A DNA stretch of 64,000 nt from Siphonodentalium dalli (lineage: Eukaryota; Mollusca; Scaphopoda; Gadilida; Siphonodentaliidae): contig CP136061.1 in NCBI GenBank assembly GCA_032622095.1, positions 41,359,797 to 41,423,796 of the forward strand. Direction: 5' to 3'. The notes below the pieces were generated by a model that had not been told where the DNA came from, did not search any database, and saw nothing but the letters and a program-made list of their open reading frames with translations. A program made the position numbers and the translations under genes. Positions 23,756 to 36,238 of this stretch are shown here, in pieces. Each line of letters begins with the position of its first letter. Position 1 is the stretch's first letter.

Positions 23756-24669
23756 ATTGCTAGCAGCAAATGATTACATGTGGTGATGATGATGATAATG
23801 ATGACTATTATTTTGAGGATGAAATTGGTGATGATGATAATGTTGATTATGACGCCCGAGAGGTCGCTGTATATTTTGTACATTCAAAATTTCTTCGTTC
23901 TATCTATCTTTTGTATATAATTTCGTTTTCTAATGTGTCAAATTTGATTAGAGAATAAAGCAATTATTATTAAGAGCGGATCATTTATCCCACCTGGATG
24001 CATTTGGAACAGTAAACTCGTGATAACTATAAATATATTTGACAGTACGGAGCAGCCCGTATATCTGAAGAAATTCTAATACACAATACCACAATCTCTA
24101 ACTATTTCCTTATTAGTCTGTCAACTAGCCCATTATCTAGTATTATTCCATAATACTTTTGTTAGTCTTAGTAGAGTAGTTAGTTTAGTATTATACTAAA
24201 CTAGCTGAAACAGGCTCCCTTTGAGAGCCTTTATTCAGCGTCCGAGGGGCCTGCATGTGGCCCTTTGTGCGCCCTTCGCTCACATTTTGAACCTTTATTC
24301 AGAGCGATTCGAGCACATTTTGATCGTTTAAACATTTTTATTAAAAAACAGTTTGAACTGCTAGCTCAATGTAAGAAAACAAATTTGTTTTTAATTATTT
24401 GTTTTTAAATAAAAATTTAACGCCGTTATAACATCCGCCAGGTTTCCCCGAGTCACCACACCAAATTTGGTTGAAATCCGTCCAGGGTCTGTGCGAAAAA
24501 TCCACACAGACAGATCCTTCTCTTATAAAAACAGATTATCTGAGTTGATAGACAAGCAGATAATTCACTGATTATCTTGATGCACTGATTAACGTTATCT
24601 TCTAGCCATTAATATTCACATTGATGCCTGAGACAATTGCTCGCTCTTTTTCCATACAATGATATAGGC
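23756..24669. other. Intron 2, left part: GAT tract and repeat-like sequence
   Basis: A GAT-rich tract lies at 23780-23855. At 24175-24545 the words ccaaatttggttgaaatccg, ggtctgtgcg and cacagacagatcc, and tandem-like gagcctttattcag, resemble the terminal regions of dispersed elements, but the family is not identified. No exon is seen. Confidence 0.35.
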
Positions 24670-24822
24670 TTAACCCTTTACCCAACAAACCGGCCAAAAC
24701 CGGCCAAATAAAGCTTTAACAGCCTAAAATATCTTCGGTCTGTCTCAATAGAACCATACATATATGGATATCACTGGAACCGGCTCCTTGACCACATTGT
24801 GATAGTTACAGTTATGCCCTGT

Positions 24823-24891
24823 GCCAATGCATTCTCTTATATATGCGAGTCGACCATAGGTCGCCTCGCATATATAAGAGAATGCATTGGC
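24823..24891. repeat. 69-bp hairpin (H1 core), left
   Basis: Same sequence as the hairpins at 46640 and 63037, with the arm mismatch in the same place. Confidence 0.9.
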
Positions 24892-24970
24892 CTAAAAAAA
24901 ATCTTTTTTTAACACTTTTTACCATTTTTTCTTACATTCTTCAACAATTTTATAATTTTTAATGTGTTAA

Positions 24971-25039
24971 GCCAATGCATTCTCTTATATATGCGAGGCG
25001 ACCTATGGTCGACTCGCATATATAAGAGAATGCATTGGC
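24971..25039. repeat. 69-bp hairpin (H1 core), right, inverted
   Basis: Exact reverse complement of 24823..24891, so the single arm mismatch marks orientation. Confidence 0.9.
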
Positions 25040-25065
25040 ACAGGGCCCTTCTATTGGGTAAAGGG

Positions 25066-25445
25066 TTAAAGGTCTTAGTTACAGCAGCACAAGTTTATTT
25101 ATTTCAGGAAGGAAGTTTTCACCTCACCTTCACATGTCATGGCTTAATTTCATATCCACTACGGCCCATATGGGGACCCAGTAACATAATTAATGGTGTT
25201 TTATTTTTGCAGTTATAATATGTGTTAAACTGTCACAAATGTGAAATATGGGAACAAAAGGTCTTCAGTAAAAAAAATTGCATGAGGTTGTAAAAAACTT
25301 TTTTTGCTCTTGGACCACCCACCTATCCCGGCATACCTTCATGTAATTGTTTATTACCAAGCCCCCCCCCCCCCGCTAAAGTCATAGCAATATTCCAACT
25401 ATTTTAAAATTTTCGCACTAAAGTGAAACTAACACTCTTTATTTT
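25066..25445. other. Intron 2, no feature
   Basis: Ordinary sequence with a C run near 25361-25373. No exon or repeat is seen before the satellite starts. Confidence 0.4.
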
Positions 25446-28225
25446 GACGATGCCAGGATTAGATCGGCGTCATGGGGGATGGGGTGCCAGGAATAGATCG
25501 GCGTCATGGGGATGGGGCGCCAGAAATAGATCGGCGTCATGAAGGATGGGTTGTGAGGAATAGATCGGCGTCATGAAGGATGGGGTGCCAGGAATAGATC
25601 GGCGTCATGAAGGATGGGGTGCCAGGAATAGATCGGCGTCATGAAGGATGGGGTGCCAGGAATAGATCGGCGTCATGAAGGATGGGGTGCCAGGAATTGA
25701 TCGGCTTCATGGGGGATGGGGTGCCAGGAATAGATCGGCGTCATGAAGGATGGGGTGCCATGAATAGATCGGCGTCATGAAGGATGGGGTGCCAGGAATA
25801 GATCGGCGTCATGAAGGATGGGGTGCCAGGAATAGATCGGCGTCATGAAGGATGGGTGCGAGGAATAGATCGGCGTGATGGGGATGGGGTGCCAGGAATA
25901 GATCGGCGTCATGAAGGATGATGTGCCAGGAATAGATAGGCGTCATGAGGGATGGGGTGCCAGGAATAGATCGGCGTCATGAAGGATGGGGTGCCAGGAA
26001 TAGATCGGCGTCATGAAGGATGGGGTGCCATGAATAGATCGGCGTCATGAAGGATAGGGCGCCAGAAGTAGATCGGCGTCATAAAGGATGGGGTGCCATG
26101 AATAGATCGGCCTCATGAAGGATAGGGCGCCAGGAATAGATCGGCGTCATGGAGGATAGGGCGCCATAAGTAGATCGGCGTCATGAGGGATGGGGTGCCA
26201 GGAATAGATCGGCGTCATGAAGGATGGGGTGCCAGGAGTAGATCGGCGTCATGAGGGATGGGGTGCCAGGAATAGATCGGCGTCATGAAGGATGGGGTGC
26301 CAGGAATAGATCGGCGTCATAAAGGATGGGTGCGAGGAATAGATCGGCGTCATGGGGATGGGGCGCCGGGAATAGATCGACGTCATGAAGGATGGGGTGA
26401 CAGGAATAGATCGGCGCCATGAAGGATGGGGCGCCAGGAGTAGATCGGCGTCATGAAGGATGGGGTGCCAGGAATAGATCGGCGTCATGGGGGATGGGGT
26501 GCCAGGAATAGATCGGCGGCATGGGGGATGGGGCGTCAGGAATAGATCGGCGTCATGGGGATGGGGTGCCAGGAATAGATCGACGTCATGAAGGATGGGG
26601 TGCCATGAATAGATCGGAGTCATGAAGGATGGGGTGCCAGGAATAGATCGGCGTCATGAAGGATAGGGCGCCAGAAGTAGATCGGCGTCATGAGGGATGG
26701 GGTGCCAGGAATAGATCGGCGCCATGAAGGATGGGGTGCCAGGAATAGATCGGCGTCATGAAGGATGGGTGCGAGGAATAGATCGGCGTCATGAGGATGG
26801 GGTGCCAGGAATAGATCGGCGTCATGAAGGATGGGGTGCCAGGAATAGATCGGCGTCATGAAGGATAGGGCGCCAGAAGTAGATCGGCGTCATGAGGGAT
26901 GGGGTGCCAGGAATAGATCGGCGCCATGAAGGATGGGGTGCCAGGAATAGATCGGCGTCATGAAGGATGGGTGCGAGGAATAGATCGGCGTCATGAGGAT
27001 GGGGTGCCAGGAATAGATCGGCGTCATGAAGGATGGGGGCCAGGAATAGATCGGCGTCATGACGGATGGGTGCGAGGAATAGATCGGCGTGATGGGGATG
27101 GGGTGCCAGGAATAGATCGGCGTCATGAAGGATGATGTGCCAGGAATAGATAGGCGTCATGAGGGATGGGGTGCCAGGAATAGATCGGCGTCATGAAGGA
27201 TAGGGCGCCAGAAGTAGATCGGCGTCATGAAGGATGGGGTGCCATGAATAGATCGGCGTCATGAAGGATAGGGCGCCAGAAGTAGATCGGCGTCATAAAG
27301 GATGGGGTGCCATGAATAGATCGGCCTCATGAAGGATAGGGCGCCAGGAATAGATCGGCGTCATGGAGGATAGGGCGCCAGAAGTAGATCGGCGTCATGA
27401 GGGATGGGGTGCCAGGAATAGATCGGCGTCATGAAGGATGGGGTGCCAGGAGTAGATCGGCGTCACGAGGGATGGGGTGCCAGGAATAGATCGGCGTCAT
27501 GAAGGATGGGGTGCCAGGAATAGTTCGGCGTCATAAAGGATGGGTGCGAGGAATAGATCGGCGTCATGGGGATGGGGTGCCGGGAATAGATCGACGTCAT
27601 GAAGGATGGGGTGACAGGAATAGATCGGCGCCATGAAGGATGGGGCGCCAGGAGTAGATCGGCGTCATGAAGGATGGGGTGCCAGGAATAGATCGGCGTC
27701 ATGGGGGATGGGGTGCCAGGAATAGATCGGCGGCATGGGGGGATGGGGCGTCAGGAATAGATCGGCGTCATGGGGATGGGGTGCCAGGAATAGATCGACG
27801 TCATGAAGGATGGGGTGACAGGAATAGATCGGCGCCATGAAGGATGGGGCGCCAGGAGTAGATCGGCGTCATGAAGGATGGGGTGCCAGTAATAGATCGG
27901 CGTCATGGGGGATGGGGTGCCAGGAATAAATCGGCGGCATGGGGGATGGGGTGCCAGGAGTAGATCGGCGTCATGAAGGATGTGGTGCCAGGAGTAGATC
28001 GGCGTCATGAAGGATGTGGTGCCAGGAGTAGATAGGCGTCATGAAGGATGTGGTGCCAGGAGTAGATCGGCGTCATGAAGGATGGGGCGCCAGGAGTAGA
28101 TCGGCGTCATGAAGGATGGGGTGCCAGGAGTAGATCGGCGTCATGTGGGATGGGGCGCCAGGAGTAGATCGGCGTCATGGGGGATTGGACGCCAGGAATA
28201 GAGCGGCGTCATGGGGGATCGGGCA
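25446..28225. repeat. 34-bp satellite, about 80 copies, with higher-order structure
   Basis: The unit is about 34 bp, containing atagatcggcgtcatgaagg and atggggtgccagga. It is head-to-tail over about 2.8 kb in intron 2 of the lectin gene. Variant units (gggcgccagaagtag, gggtgcgaggaatag, cggcctcat) recur in the same order 1.21 kb apart (26081 versus 27295) and about 200 bp apart (26650 and 26850), showing higher-order duplication. Repetitive open frames (MTPIYSWHPILHD) are by-products, since 34 is not a multiple of three and every frame cycles. Confidence 0.95.
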
Positions 28226-28670
28226 TGCAGATATACCACCGGAAGGATGAAACATGTCATGCTATTTCAATATATTGGTCCCTATGTGATCAGATTCATC
28301 TTGGCATCCATGGGAAATTGGAATTGAAGGTGACAAATATTGTTTTCTTGCCTTTTTATGTGTTCTTCTTCCTGATCACATATGCATCAAGTATATTGAG
28401 AATTAGCCTGTCAATTGTTCACCCTTCCGTTGAAACATGCCTAATCTTGGAGTTAGTATAGAGTAGACTAACACACAACGCTCTGAATGTTTCCATGCCG
28501 AAGAAAAGTCCGGACCTGATTGATCTAAATTCTATGATTTGAATAAGGTTTTCTGCGGCATATAACCGATATAAAGACCGTACATGTATTTATCGATATA
28601 AAGACCGTATTTATCGATGTAAAGATGTATTTATCGATCTCTATCGGAACCGGACCTGAGGATATGGTGC
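28226..28670. other. Intron 2, no gene
   Basis: Ordinary sequence with a short tandem motif (ccgtatttatcgatataaag) at 28565-28640. No exon is supported. Confidence 0.4.
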
Positions 28671-29117
28671 CAGACATTTGCAGAATGAGGTCCCTAGTGG
28701 GTGAATTTAGTGACGCTACACCCAGTACAGCGGGCTAGCATAACTAAATTCACCCCCACGTGGCCCTCATTCTGCTTAAGCCTCCTCTTCTCTGGAAAAT
28801 GTCTTTGTTATCACATTAACAAGTTTTTAGTTTCTTCAGAAACTTCTTCGCAATGATTCGTTTTCTTGTTTAGTTTAGTTTCTCTTAATCCCCAAGTTGG
28901 CAGACGACACGTTCCAAATCGAGGTGTCCAAATGGGTGCACATCACAATATTCACCATCTGGGAACTTAGAACTGTGTCTATAGTTCTCCCATAACATAT
29001 GAGTCCATTAATAATGATGCCCACAAGAGGATGAATTTGTTGACACAAGGCCGAGTCGCTAGCCCACTGGGCTGGGTACTGTCACTAAATTAACACACTG
29101 TGGACCTCATTATGCAA
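28671..29117. mobile_element. H2 hairpin element with linker and second, decayed hairpin
   Basis: A hairpin at 28671-28775 (gcagaatgaggtcccta … gccctcattctgc) is followed by a linker of about 230 bp. The linker is a reverse-orientation relative of the linkers at 41809-42015 and 53907-54091. A degenerate second hairpin follows at 29010-29117 (…gtggacctcattatgc). The arrangement hairpin-linker-hairpin appears to be the full non-autonomous element. Confidence 0.65.
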
Positions 29118-29438
29118 ATTCACGGAACGTGAGCATAAAGTCAGGTTTCAAACCGCCACCGACCGTAACGAGAGTGTCTTATTGTTATGTGAATGATTGT
29201 ACTAATTACGATTTATCACATAATTAACCCACAAAATCAGCTTCATAATTATTGGTACGACACACGTGTAATATTAGCCCGTGCGATGACGTCACGCCAT
29301 TATTTAAATGACTTGCGATCGCTGAAGTTTATGATTGTTGTTTTCGATGAATACTTCGCGTTTATTTGATCACGTGATAAAAGGCATCTCGTCCACTAAA
29401 TTATATTTGAGCCTCGGTATACCTATATGTATACATAC
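29118..29438. other. Intron 2, part next to exon 2
   Basis: No repeat is recognised. The segment contains the donor of exon 2 (AG|GTATGTAT at 29439/29438). Confidence 0.4.
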
Positions 29439-29621
29439 CTAATTGGTCGGCAAGCAGTCTACTCTCAGCTGAAGTCTCGAGAAACAGGAGATGAGTGCCC
29501 GAATTTTCACAAGTAGTTTTTGCGTCTTCGTATGTCATGGCTTGTCCGTATATCAAGTAATAGCATGTTTCATTAATGGAGTAGTTGAGGTCTGGTGCGC
29601 TGAAATGGTTGCATTCACCAT
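29439..29621 (-). CDS. Lectin/PAN gene, exon 2: first half of the C-type lectin domain
   Basis: Encodes residues 22-82. The acceptor is TTTGTTACAG|ATGG (29621) with a good pyrimidine tract, and the donor CAATTAG|GTATGT (29439/29438). Length 183 nt, phase 1 at both ends, so it could be spliced in or out without a frame change. The sequence shows the N-terminal features of a long-form C-type lectin domain: Cys25 and CYYL (Cys41), then MTYEDAKTTCENSGTHLLFL with Cys59, the helix-1/helix-2 signature, and ETSAES. Sequons at Asn34 (NYS) and Asn38 (NET) suggest glycosylation. The split inside the domain (after LADQL) continues exactly in frame with YANYVWIGL of exon 3. No other gene in the window could supply the missing half. 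Confidence 0.87.
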
Positions 29622-29667
29622 CTGTAACAAATCAAAAAGGAAAAACAAATGATATACATGTACGTGT

Positions 29668-30168
29668 GACTTAGACCATGCCATGAATCTCTACCCTGGC
29701 TAACACCCATAGAGATCATATTCCACCAGTGCAAAACCTGGGAACTTTTTGAAGTTTTGACAGGGAACCATATGAAGTCGAAAATATAACGCGGGGAATA
29801 TAGTTCTTAGTGATTATCTGTTCCTTAATAATGTACTCCGCTGTAGGTGAAGGTCCCAACTCGCAATGGCATGCTTTTATGTGACTTTTGTGAACCGATA
29901 TCACAATAAATATTGAATTAATTACCCAGGATAAACTCCATAATTGTAAGCAACACTAAGCAAAATCGCCCACAAAGTCACTTAAATCGCGAAATTTCTA
30001 GTTGGGACATTCACCTACAGTGAAATACATTATTAAGGAACAAATTCTAACTAACAAATATATTCTCCATGTTATTTTTCGACTTTATAATGTTCCCATG
30101 TTTTGTTCTGGTGGAATATGATCTCTACGGGCGTTAGCCAGAGTAGTTGTTCATGGCATGATCTACGT
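29668..30168. mobile_element. Inverted-repeat MITE in intron 1, next to exon 2
   Basis: The outer blocks agaccatgccatgaa, tggctaac.cccatagagat, catattccacca and ttccttaataatgta of the left side recur inverted on the right side (tacattattaaggaa, tggtggaatatgatctct, gggcgttagcca, ttcatggcatgatct). Total about 500 bp with inverted repeats of about 200 bp each. No coding potential. It lies only about 45 bp upstream of the exon 2 acceptor. Confidence 0.75.
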
Positions 30169-32084
30169 GTGACTATATTCGCGCATCATATATAGTTAGG
30201 GAGCCCGCATATGTTCTATTTACACTTTTGCGTACAAAAGGTTTGACCCCCTAAAGTTGGTACCAATAATGGAACATTCTGAAAAACCGATTTCTTAAGT
30301 TGCGCATTCCTGGGGTTTAGGGGCCGCTGAACCCCAAAAAGTGCCAAAAATCACTTCTATTTACACTTCCGCGTACATCGATGAATTTTGGTTTGATGAT
30401 ACTCCTAAGTGTACTGATTAAGAAAACACAACTTAAGAAAGGGATTTTCCTGGGGTTTTCAGATAAGAAAGGGGGTCCAATGATGAACCCCAAAACGTGA
30501 TTTTACACTTTTTTTTACACTTTCGCGTATATCCATAATTTTTTGTCTCAAAGTACTTTGATATATACTAATTATAAAAACACAACTTAAGAAGCAACTT
30601 TTCCTGGGGTTTTAAGATAAGAAGGGGGTCATCGGGTCACCCCTCAAAACGTAAAAAATCACTTTTATTTACATGATTGCATTCGTCCAACGTGTGTGTA
30701 TGTGCGTACACCCCTGGAACGTTGCACTATTACAAACAATACATCCCTAAATCGATACGATCAACTTAAGAAATATATATTCATGTCGTTTTCTGATAAG
30801 AACGAGACTTGTTACCCCCCCCCCCCCCCCCTCCCCCCACAACACGATCCATTTTCTAGAACTATAAGTGAGCCAGTTTTATGAAAATTATAGCGGAAAA
30901 TCTAGTAAAATGTATACAAATGTATATATTTTCGTTAAGCTAAGACATAATAACACTTTTTTGGGCCAAAATTGAAACTCACCATCCAAAATGGCCGCCA
31001 AAATGGCCGCCGGAAGTTGAAAATATGACATTATTTCACAAATATCTTCTAGATCAATTCATACTGTTTGGAACTGGTTGAGTAATGCAACTTTATTTTG
31101 TGTTTTGTATATTAAACTGATCATTGGAGCAATTAAATATGCAATTATTGGGGTCCTAACCCCTTCCGATCCCTCAAAAATTTGATTGTACAGAATGCGT
31201 TATAAAATTTCACCAAAAAAAAAATCACAATTGGGATTCTAGTCATATTTCAACAGGAAATAAACAGAACTTTGTAATGTGAGTGAGGCATATTATTACC
31301 TATGCATATTCCAAATCACTGGAACCAAAATTCTTACTTTGGCTCAAAATGGCTGCCAATATGGCCGCCAAAATATGGAAAATGGTAAATATTACACCAG
31401 CGTGTCCTGCAATCCCTTACAAGTTGTGTTGATGTATAAAATTGGCCATTCTACATTCTATACATTGAATACTAACATGTCTGATGCACCATGGTTAATT
31501 GTTACTATTTTCACCACTGACATCGTCAAAAATATTGGACTTTTCTCTAAAAAACTTGACATAAATATTGGCAAAAATTCAGTTTTCAGGTTTGGACCAT
31601 TTTTTCAGGTAAAATATAGCTGTCTTTGGATTGAAAGGTGTTTATTGTTTTGGTCTATCTTAAATATGTCACACTACGGTGTTTATAGACCAAATTGCTC
31701 AAGATGGCTTCCAAAATGGCAACCATATTTGTAAAATGCTAATTTTTTACATATATCCTGAACATTCTCTGCATTATCCGAAAAGGTAGCAAATTGTGAC
31801 TCACTTGGTTATTATACGTGTTAGTTAATTAACCGACAACTACATGTTCTATTCCCAGTTGTCCCAGTTCCGTATGGGGCATGACAAATTCATTTTAATG
31901 TATGTAATTTTGCCGAGAACCTCTTTTGTGATTTTGGCCATATTTATTGAAAGGAAATGGGCAGAACTTTGAGACAGAACTGAGATGGACCATAATCTTT
32001 GGCTATTCTGGTCCATTATGATAAAAAAATGTCTACATGATACAGTGTGGATGCCAAGATCGTAGCCAGGGAGTTACTCTGTGA

Positions 32085-33745
32085 TCATATGTGAGGTGAA
32101 TAGGTATACATGGAGTTATTGTATGTCATGACTGATGTGAGTTGGTATACAATGAGTGACTATATGGTTATAAGTGGGTTGTCCGTGGTAAGATGCATCT
32201 AGGTATACAGGGAGATATCATGGTCAGGTGTGAGGTGAATCGGTATGCATGGAGTGACTGTATGGTGTATGATTGTGTATATCCAGTACGGGTGCATCCG
32301 GTGTGCCTGTGTGGTCATTGGTGTGGTTTATGGATATAGCTACATGGTCATCTATGTGTTGATTATGTATATATGGAGTGACTGTAAGGTCATGGGTGGG
32401 ATGTACATGTGTTGTCTGTATGATCATGGATGGGGTGTGTGGATAAATAGGTAGTGATTTTATGGTTACGGGTAATGTGTATAGGTTACATGGAATGACT
32501 GTACGGTCATAATTGAATATGAATACCTGGAGTAAGCTGGGTGGACATTATCGAGCGTGTGGTTACATAGGGAGTGTCCTTGTGGTAACGGGTGGGATGT
32601 ATATTTATATATATCGTGGATGTATTATCATTGGTGGGTGTATAGGGCTTAGCTGTATTATCATGGATGGCGTGTATGATTATACAGTGAATTGCTGAAT
32701 TGTCATGTGTGAGGTGTATATGCAAGTATGGATTGTTTGAGTGGTCGTATGTGCGGGTTTTTTTGTATATCTGGAAGGGCTGAATGGCCATTAGTGAGGG
32801 TTACATGTATACCTGGAGTGAATCTATGGTCTAGGGTGGGCTGCATATGTATATCGAGTGGTTATATGACTATGTGTGTCGAATAGGTATACAGGGTAGT
32901 GACTGTATGGTTAATGGTGAGATGAGTACATGTAGGTATACAAGCAGTGACTGTATGATCATAAATGTAATGAACATCTATACAGGGGGTGACAGGCGTA
33001 TGAGTATACATGTACCTGGTGTTCCTGTTTGGTGACTCGTGTCGGTATCGTCATGTGTAGGTTATACCAGTACACACACGTGTTGCTTATTTGTCATGGG
33101 CGAGGGATATGTGTATATAGCGAGTGGCTATATGGCCATGGATGAGGTGCATATGCATACATGGAGTGACTATACTGACATGGCTGTCTGTATTAGTATA
33201 TATTGAGTGGCTATTCGGCTATGGTGTGACAAATAGGGATACAGGGATTGACATGGCCAATGTTGGGGTGAATATGAATACAAGGATTGACCATGATCGT
33301 GTATGAATGTTTTGAATAGGTACACACGGGGTGACTATATGGCCATAGGTAATGTGAAGGAGTATACAGGTAACATGGGTGAGGGTATGTGTATGAAGCG
33401 AGTGGCTATATGGCCATTGGTGATGTGCATATGTATACCGGAATGACTTTATGGTCATTGTTGTGGTGTTGATGTATATATTGATTGTCCATTTGACCAT
33501 GCGTTTGGAGAATAGGTATACAGGGGATGACATTATTGCCAATGGTGAGATGAATGGGTATACATGGAGTGACTATATGGTTATGGGTCATGTTTAGGAG
33601 TATACACGGTGTGCCTGCATTGTGACGCGTGGCTGTATGGTCATCCGTGGTCATGGGTCAGGTGTACATGTATACAGTGGGTAACTATATTGTTATGTCT
33701 GTGGTGTTTATGTATATATGTAATGACTGTGTGATAATGGGTGGC
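32085..33745. repeat. Degenerate satellite in the left arm of FB2
   Basis: Same family and order of units as 10385..12060 in FB1 (gtgactgtaaggtcatg, gaggtgaataggtatac). Confidence 0.8.
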
Positions 33746-33799
33746 TATCGTTTTCCACGATATGACATGACCTCTCTATTGATTGTGGAAAGCGATAGC

Positions 33800-34440
33800 C
33801 ACCCAAGGTACACATGTACACCCCACCCATTACCCCAGTCAGACCATATGTACATAAACACCACACAAATGGCAACATAGTCACCCACTTTATACACGTA
33901 CATGTACTAGTACACCTTAGAATACAGCCATACTTGGTTATACCCGTACATACAACAAATGACAATACAGCCACGAGTCACCATGCATGAACACCAGGTA
34001 TACACCTACACCCGACCATATAGTTACTCTATGTATACATATTCACTACATTCACGATCATACAGTCACTCATTGTATACATATTCACCTCACCATGGAC
34101 CATACAGCTACTACATGTATACCTATTCGCCATACCCATGATCATGGAGTCAATCCAGGTATACATATGCACATCACCAATGGTGAGCCCTTCCAGATAT
34201 ACCAATATCCGCACATACGACCACTCATAAGTTCCATACTTGCCATACTCATACACGCCATCCATGATAATAAATCTACTCCCCATACACCACCAATGAT
34301 AACACATCCACAACATATATAAATATACGTCCCACCGTACCAACAGGGCACTCCCTATATACCCACACATCATTCGTGACCATACAATAACTCCCTGTAT
34401 ACCTATTATCCTCATCTATGATCATAACTCCCTGGCTACC
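33800..34440. repeat. Degenerate satellite in the right arm of FB2
   Basis: Inverted counterpart of 32085..33745, again much shorter than the left arm, as in FB1. Confidence 0.8.
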
Positions 34441-36238
34441 ATCTTGGCTTCCACCCTGTATCCAGTTGATAAATTGTTATCATAATGGGGCAGAATACCC
34501 ACATATCATGGTTCATCTCAGTTCAGTCTCAAAGTTCTGCCCATTTCCTTTCAATAATATGGTTCTCCGCAAAATTCCATACTGCAACTTTAAAATGAAT
34601 TTGTCATGCCCCATACGGAACTGGGGCAAACATAATAGAACGTAGTTGTCAGTTAATTACATTGCAACTAACACGTACAATAACCAAGTGAGTCACAATT
34701 TGCCACTTTTTTCGGATAACGCAGAGAATAATGTTCAGGATATGTTAACTTTTAACTTTTTACAAATTTGGTTGCCATTATGGAAGCCATCTTGAGCAAT
34801 TTAGTCTATAAACACCGTAGTGTGACAAATTTAAGATAGACCAAAACAATAAACACCTTTCAATCCAAAGATAGTTACATTTTACTTGAACAAATGGTCG
34901 AACCCTGAAAAGTGAATTATTTCCGATATTTATGTCCAATATTTCTGGTAAATGTCAGTGGTGACAATAGTAAAAATGATCCATGGTGCATCAAACATGT
35001 TAGTATGCAATGTATAGAAAACAGATTAGCCAATTGTGTACATCAACCACAACTTGTAAGCGACTGCAGGACACCCTGGGGCAATATTTACCATTTTCCA
35101 TATTTTAGCGGCCATTTTCGCAGCCATTTTGAGCCAAGGTAAGATGTATGGTTCCAGTGATTTGGAATATTCATAGGTAATGATATGCCTAACTTACATT
35201 ACAATGTTCTTTTCATGTCTTGTTGAAATATGACTAGAATCCCAATTGTGATTTTTTGTAAAATTTTGTACTGCGTTCTGTAAAATCGAATTTTGAGGAT
35301 TGGAAGGGGTTAGGACACCAATAAATGCATATTTAATTGCTCCAATGATCAGTTAATATAAAAAACACAAAATAAAGTTGCATTAATCAACCAGTTCCAA
35401 ACAGAATGAATTGATCTAGATTTTGATCTAGATTTTGGCGGCCATCTTGGATGGTGAGTTTCAATTTTTGCCCAAAAAAGTGTCATTATGTCTTAGCTTC
35501 ACGAAAATATATACATTTGTATACATTTTACTAGATTTTCCCGCTATAATTTTCATAAAACTGGCTCACTTAAAGTTCTAGAAAATGGATCGTGTTGTGG
35601 GGGGGGGGGGGGGTAACAAGTCTCGTTCTTATCAGAAAACGACATGAATATATATTTCTTAAGTTGATCGTATCGATTTACGGATGTATTGGTTGTAATA
35701 GTGCAACGTTCCAGGGGGTGTACGCACATACACACACGTTGGACGAATGCATTCATGTAAATAAAAGTGATTTTTTACGTTTTGAGGGGTGACCCGATGA
35801 CCCCCCTTCTTATCTTAAAACCCCAGGAAAAGTTGCTTCTTAAGTTGTGTTTTTATAATTAGTATATATCAAAGTACTTTGAGACCAAATATTATGGATG
35901 TACGCGAAAGTGTAAAAAAAGGTGAAAAATCACGTTTTGGGGTTCAGCATGGGACCCCCTTTCTTATCTGAAAACCCCAGGAAAATCCCTTTCTTAAGTT
36001 GTGTTTTCCTTAATCAGTACACTTAGGAGTATCATCAAACCAAAATTCATCGATGTACGCGGAAGTGTAAATAGAAGTGATTTTTGGCACTTTTTGGGGT
36101 TCAGCGGCCCCTAAACCCCAAGAATGCGCAACTTAAGAAATCGGTTTTTCAGAATGTTCCATTATTGGTACCAACTTTAGGGGGTCAAACCTTTTGTACG
36201 CAAAAGTGTAAATAGAACATATGCGGGCTCCCTAACTA

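Larger units (their letters stand above)
24674..25065. mobile_element. piggyBac-like MITE carrying two H1 hairpins
   Basis: Terminal inverted repeats CCCTTTACCCAA … TTGGGTAAAGGG are flanked on both sides by TTAA (24670-24673, 25066-25069), the target site and CCC start typical of piggyBac-type elements. Inside are two 69-bp hairpins in opposite orientation (24823..24891 and 24971..25039) around a T-rich spacer. It is non-coding and non-autonomous. Confidence 0.75.
30193..36238. mobile_element. Foldback element FB2 (6.0 kb)
   Basis: A giant inverted repeat. The left end is TAGTTAGGGAGCCCGCAT (30193) and the right end is the reverse complement (…GGGCTCCCTAACTA, 36238). Arms fold at about 33770 (gtggctatcgttttccac against gtggaaagcgatagccac). 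Inner arms match FB1 (cactcaccatcc/aatggccgcc blocks, then degenerate satellite at 32085-33745 and 33800-34440). The outermost 670 bp differ completely from FB1 and contain several tttacactttcgcgta / ctggggtttt motifs. Termini of FB1 and FB2 share TAGTnnGGGAGC, and both abut TA. No transposase is seen; it is presumably mobilised in trans. Confidence 0.85.

Noticed and set aside
26249-28008. Minus-strand frames with MTPIYSWHPILHD repeats
   Set aside because: Translation of a 34-bp satellite; the period is not a multiple of three and the same text appears in all frames.
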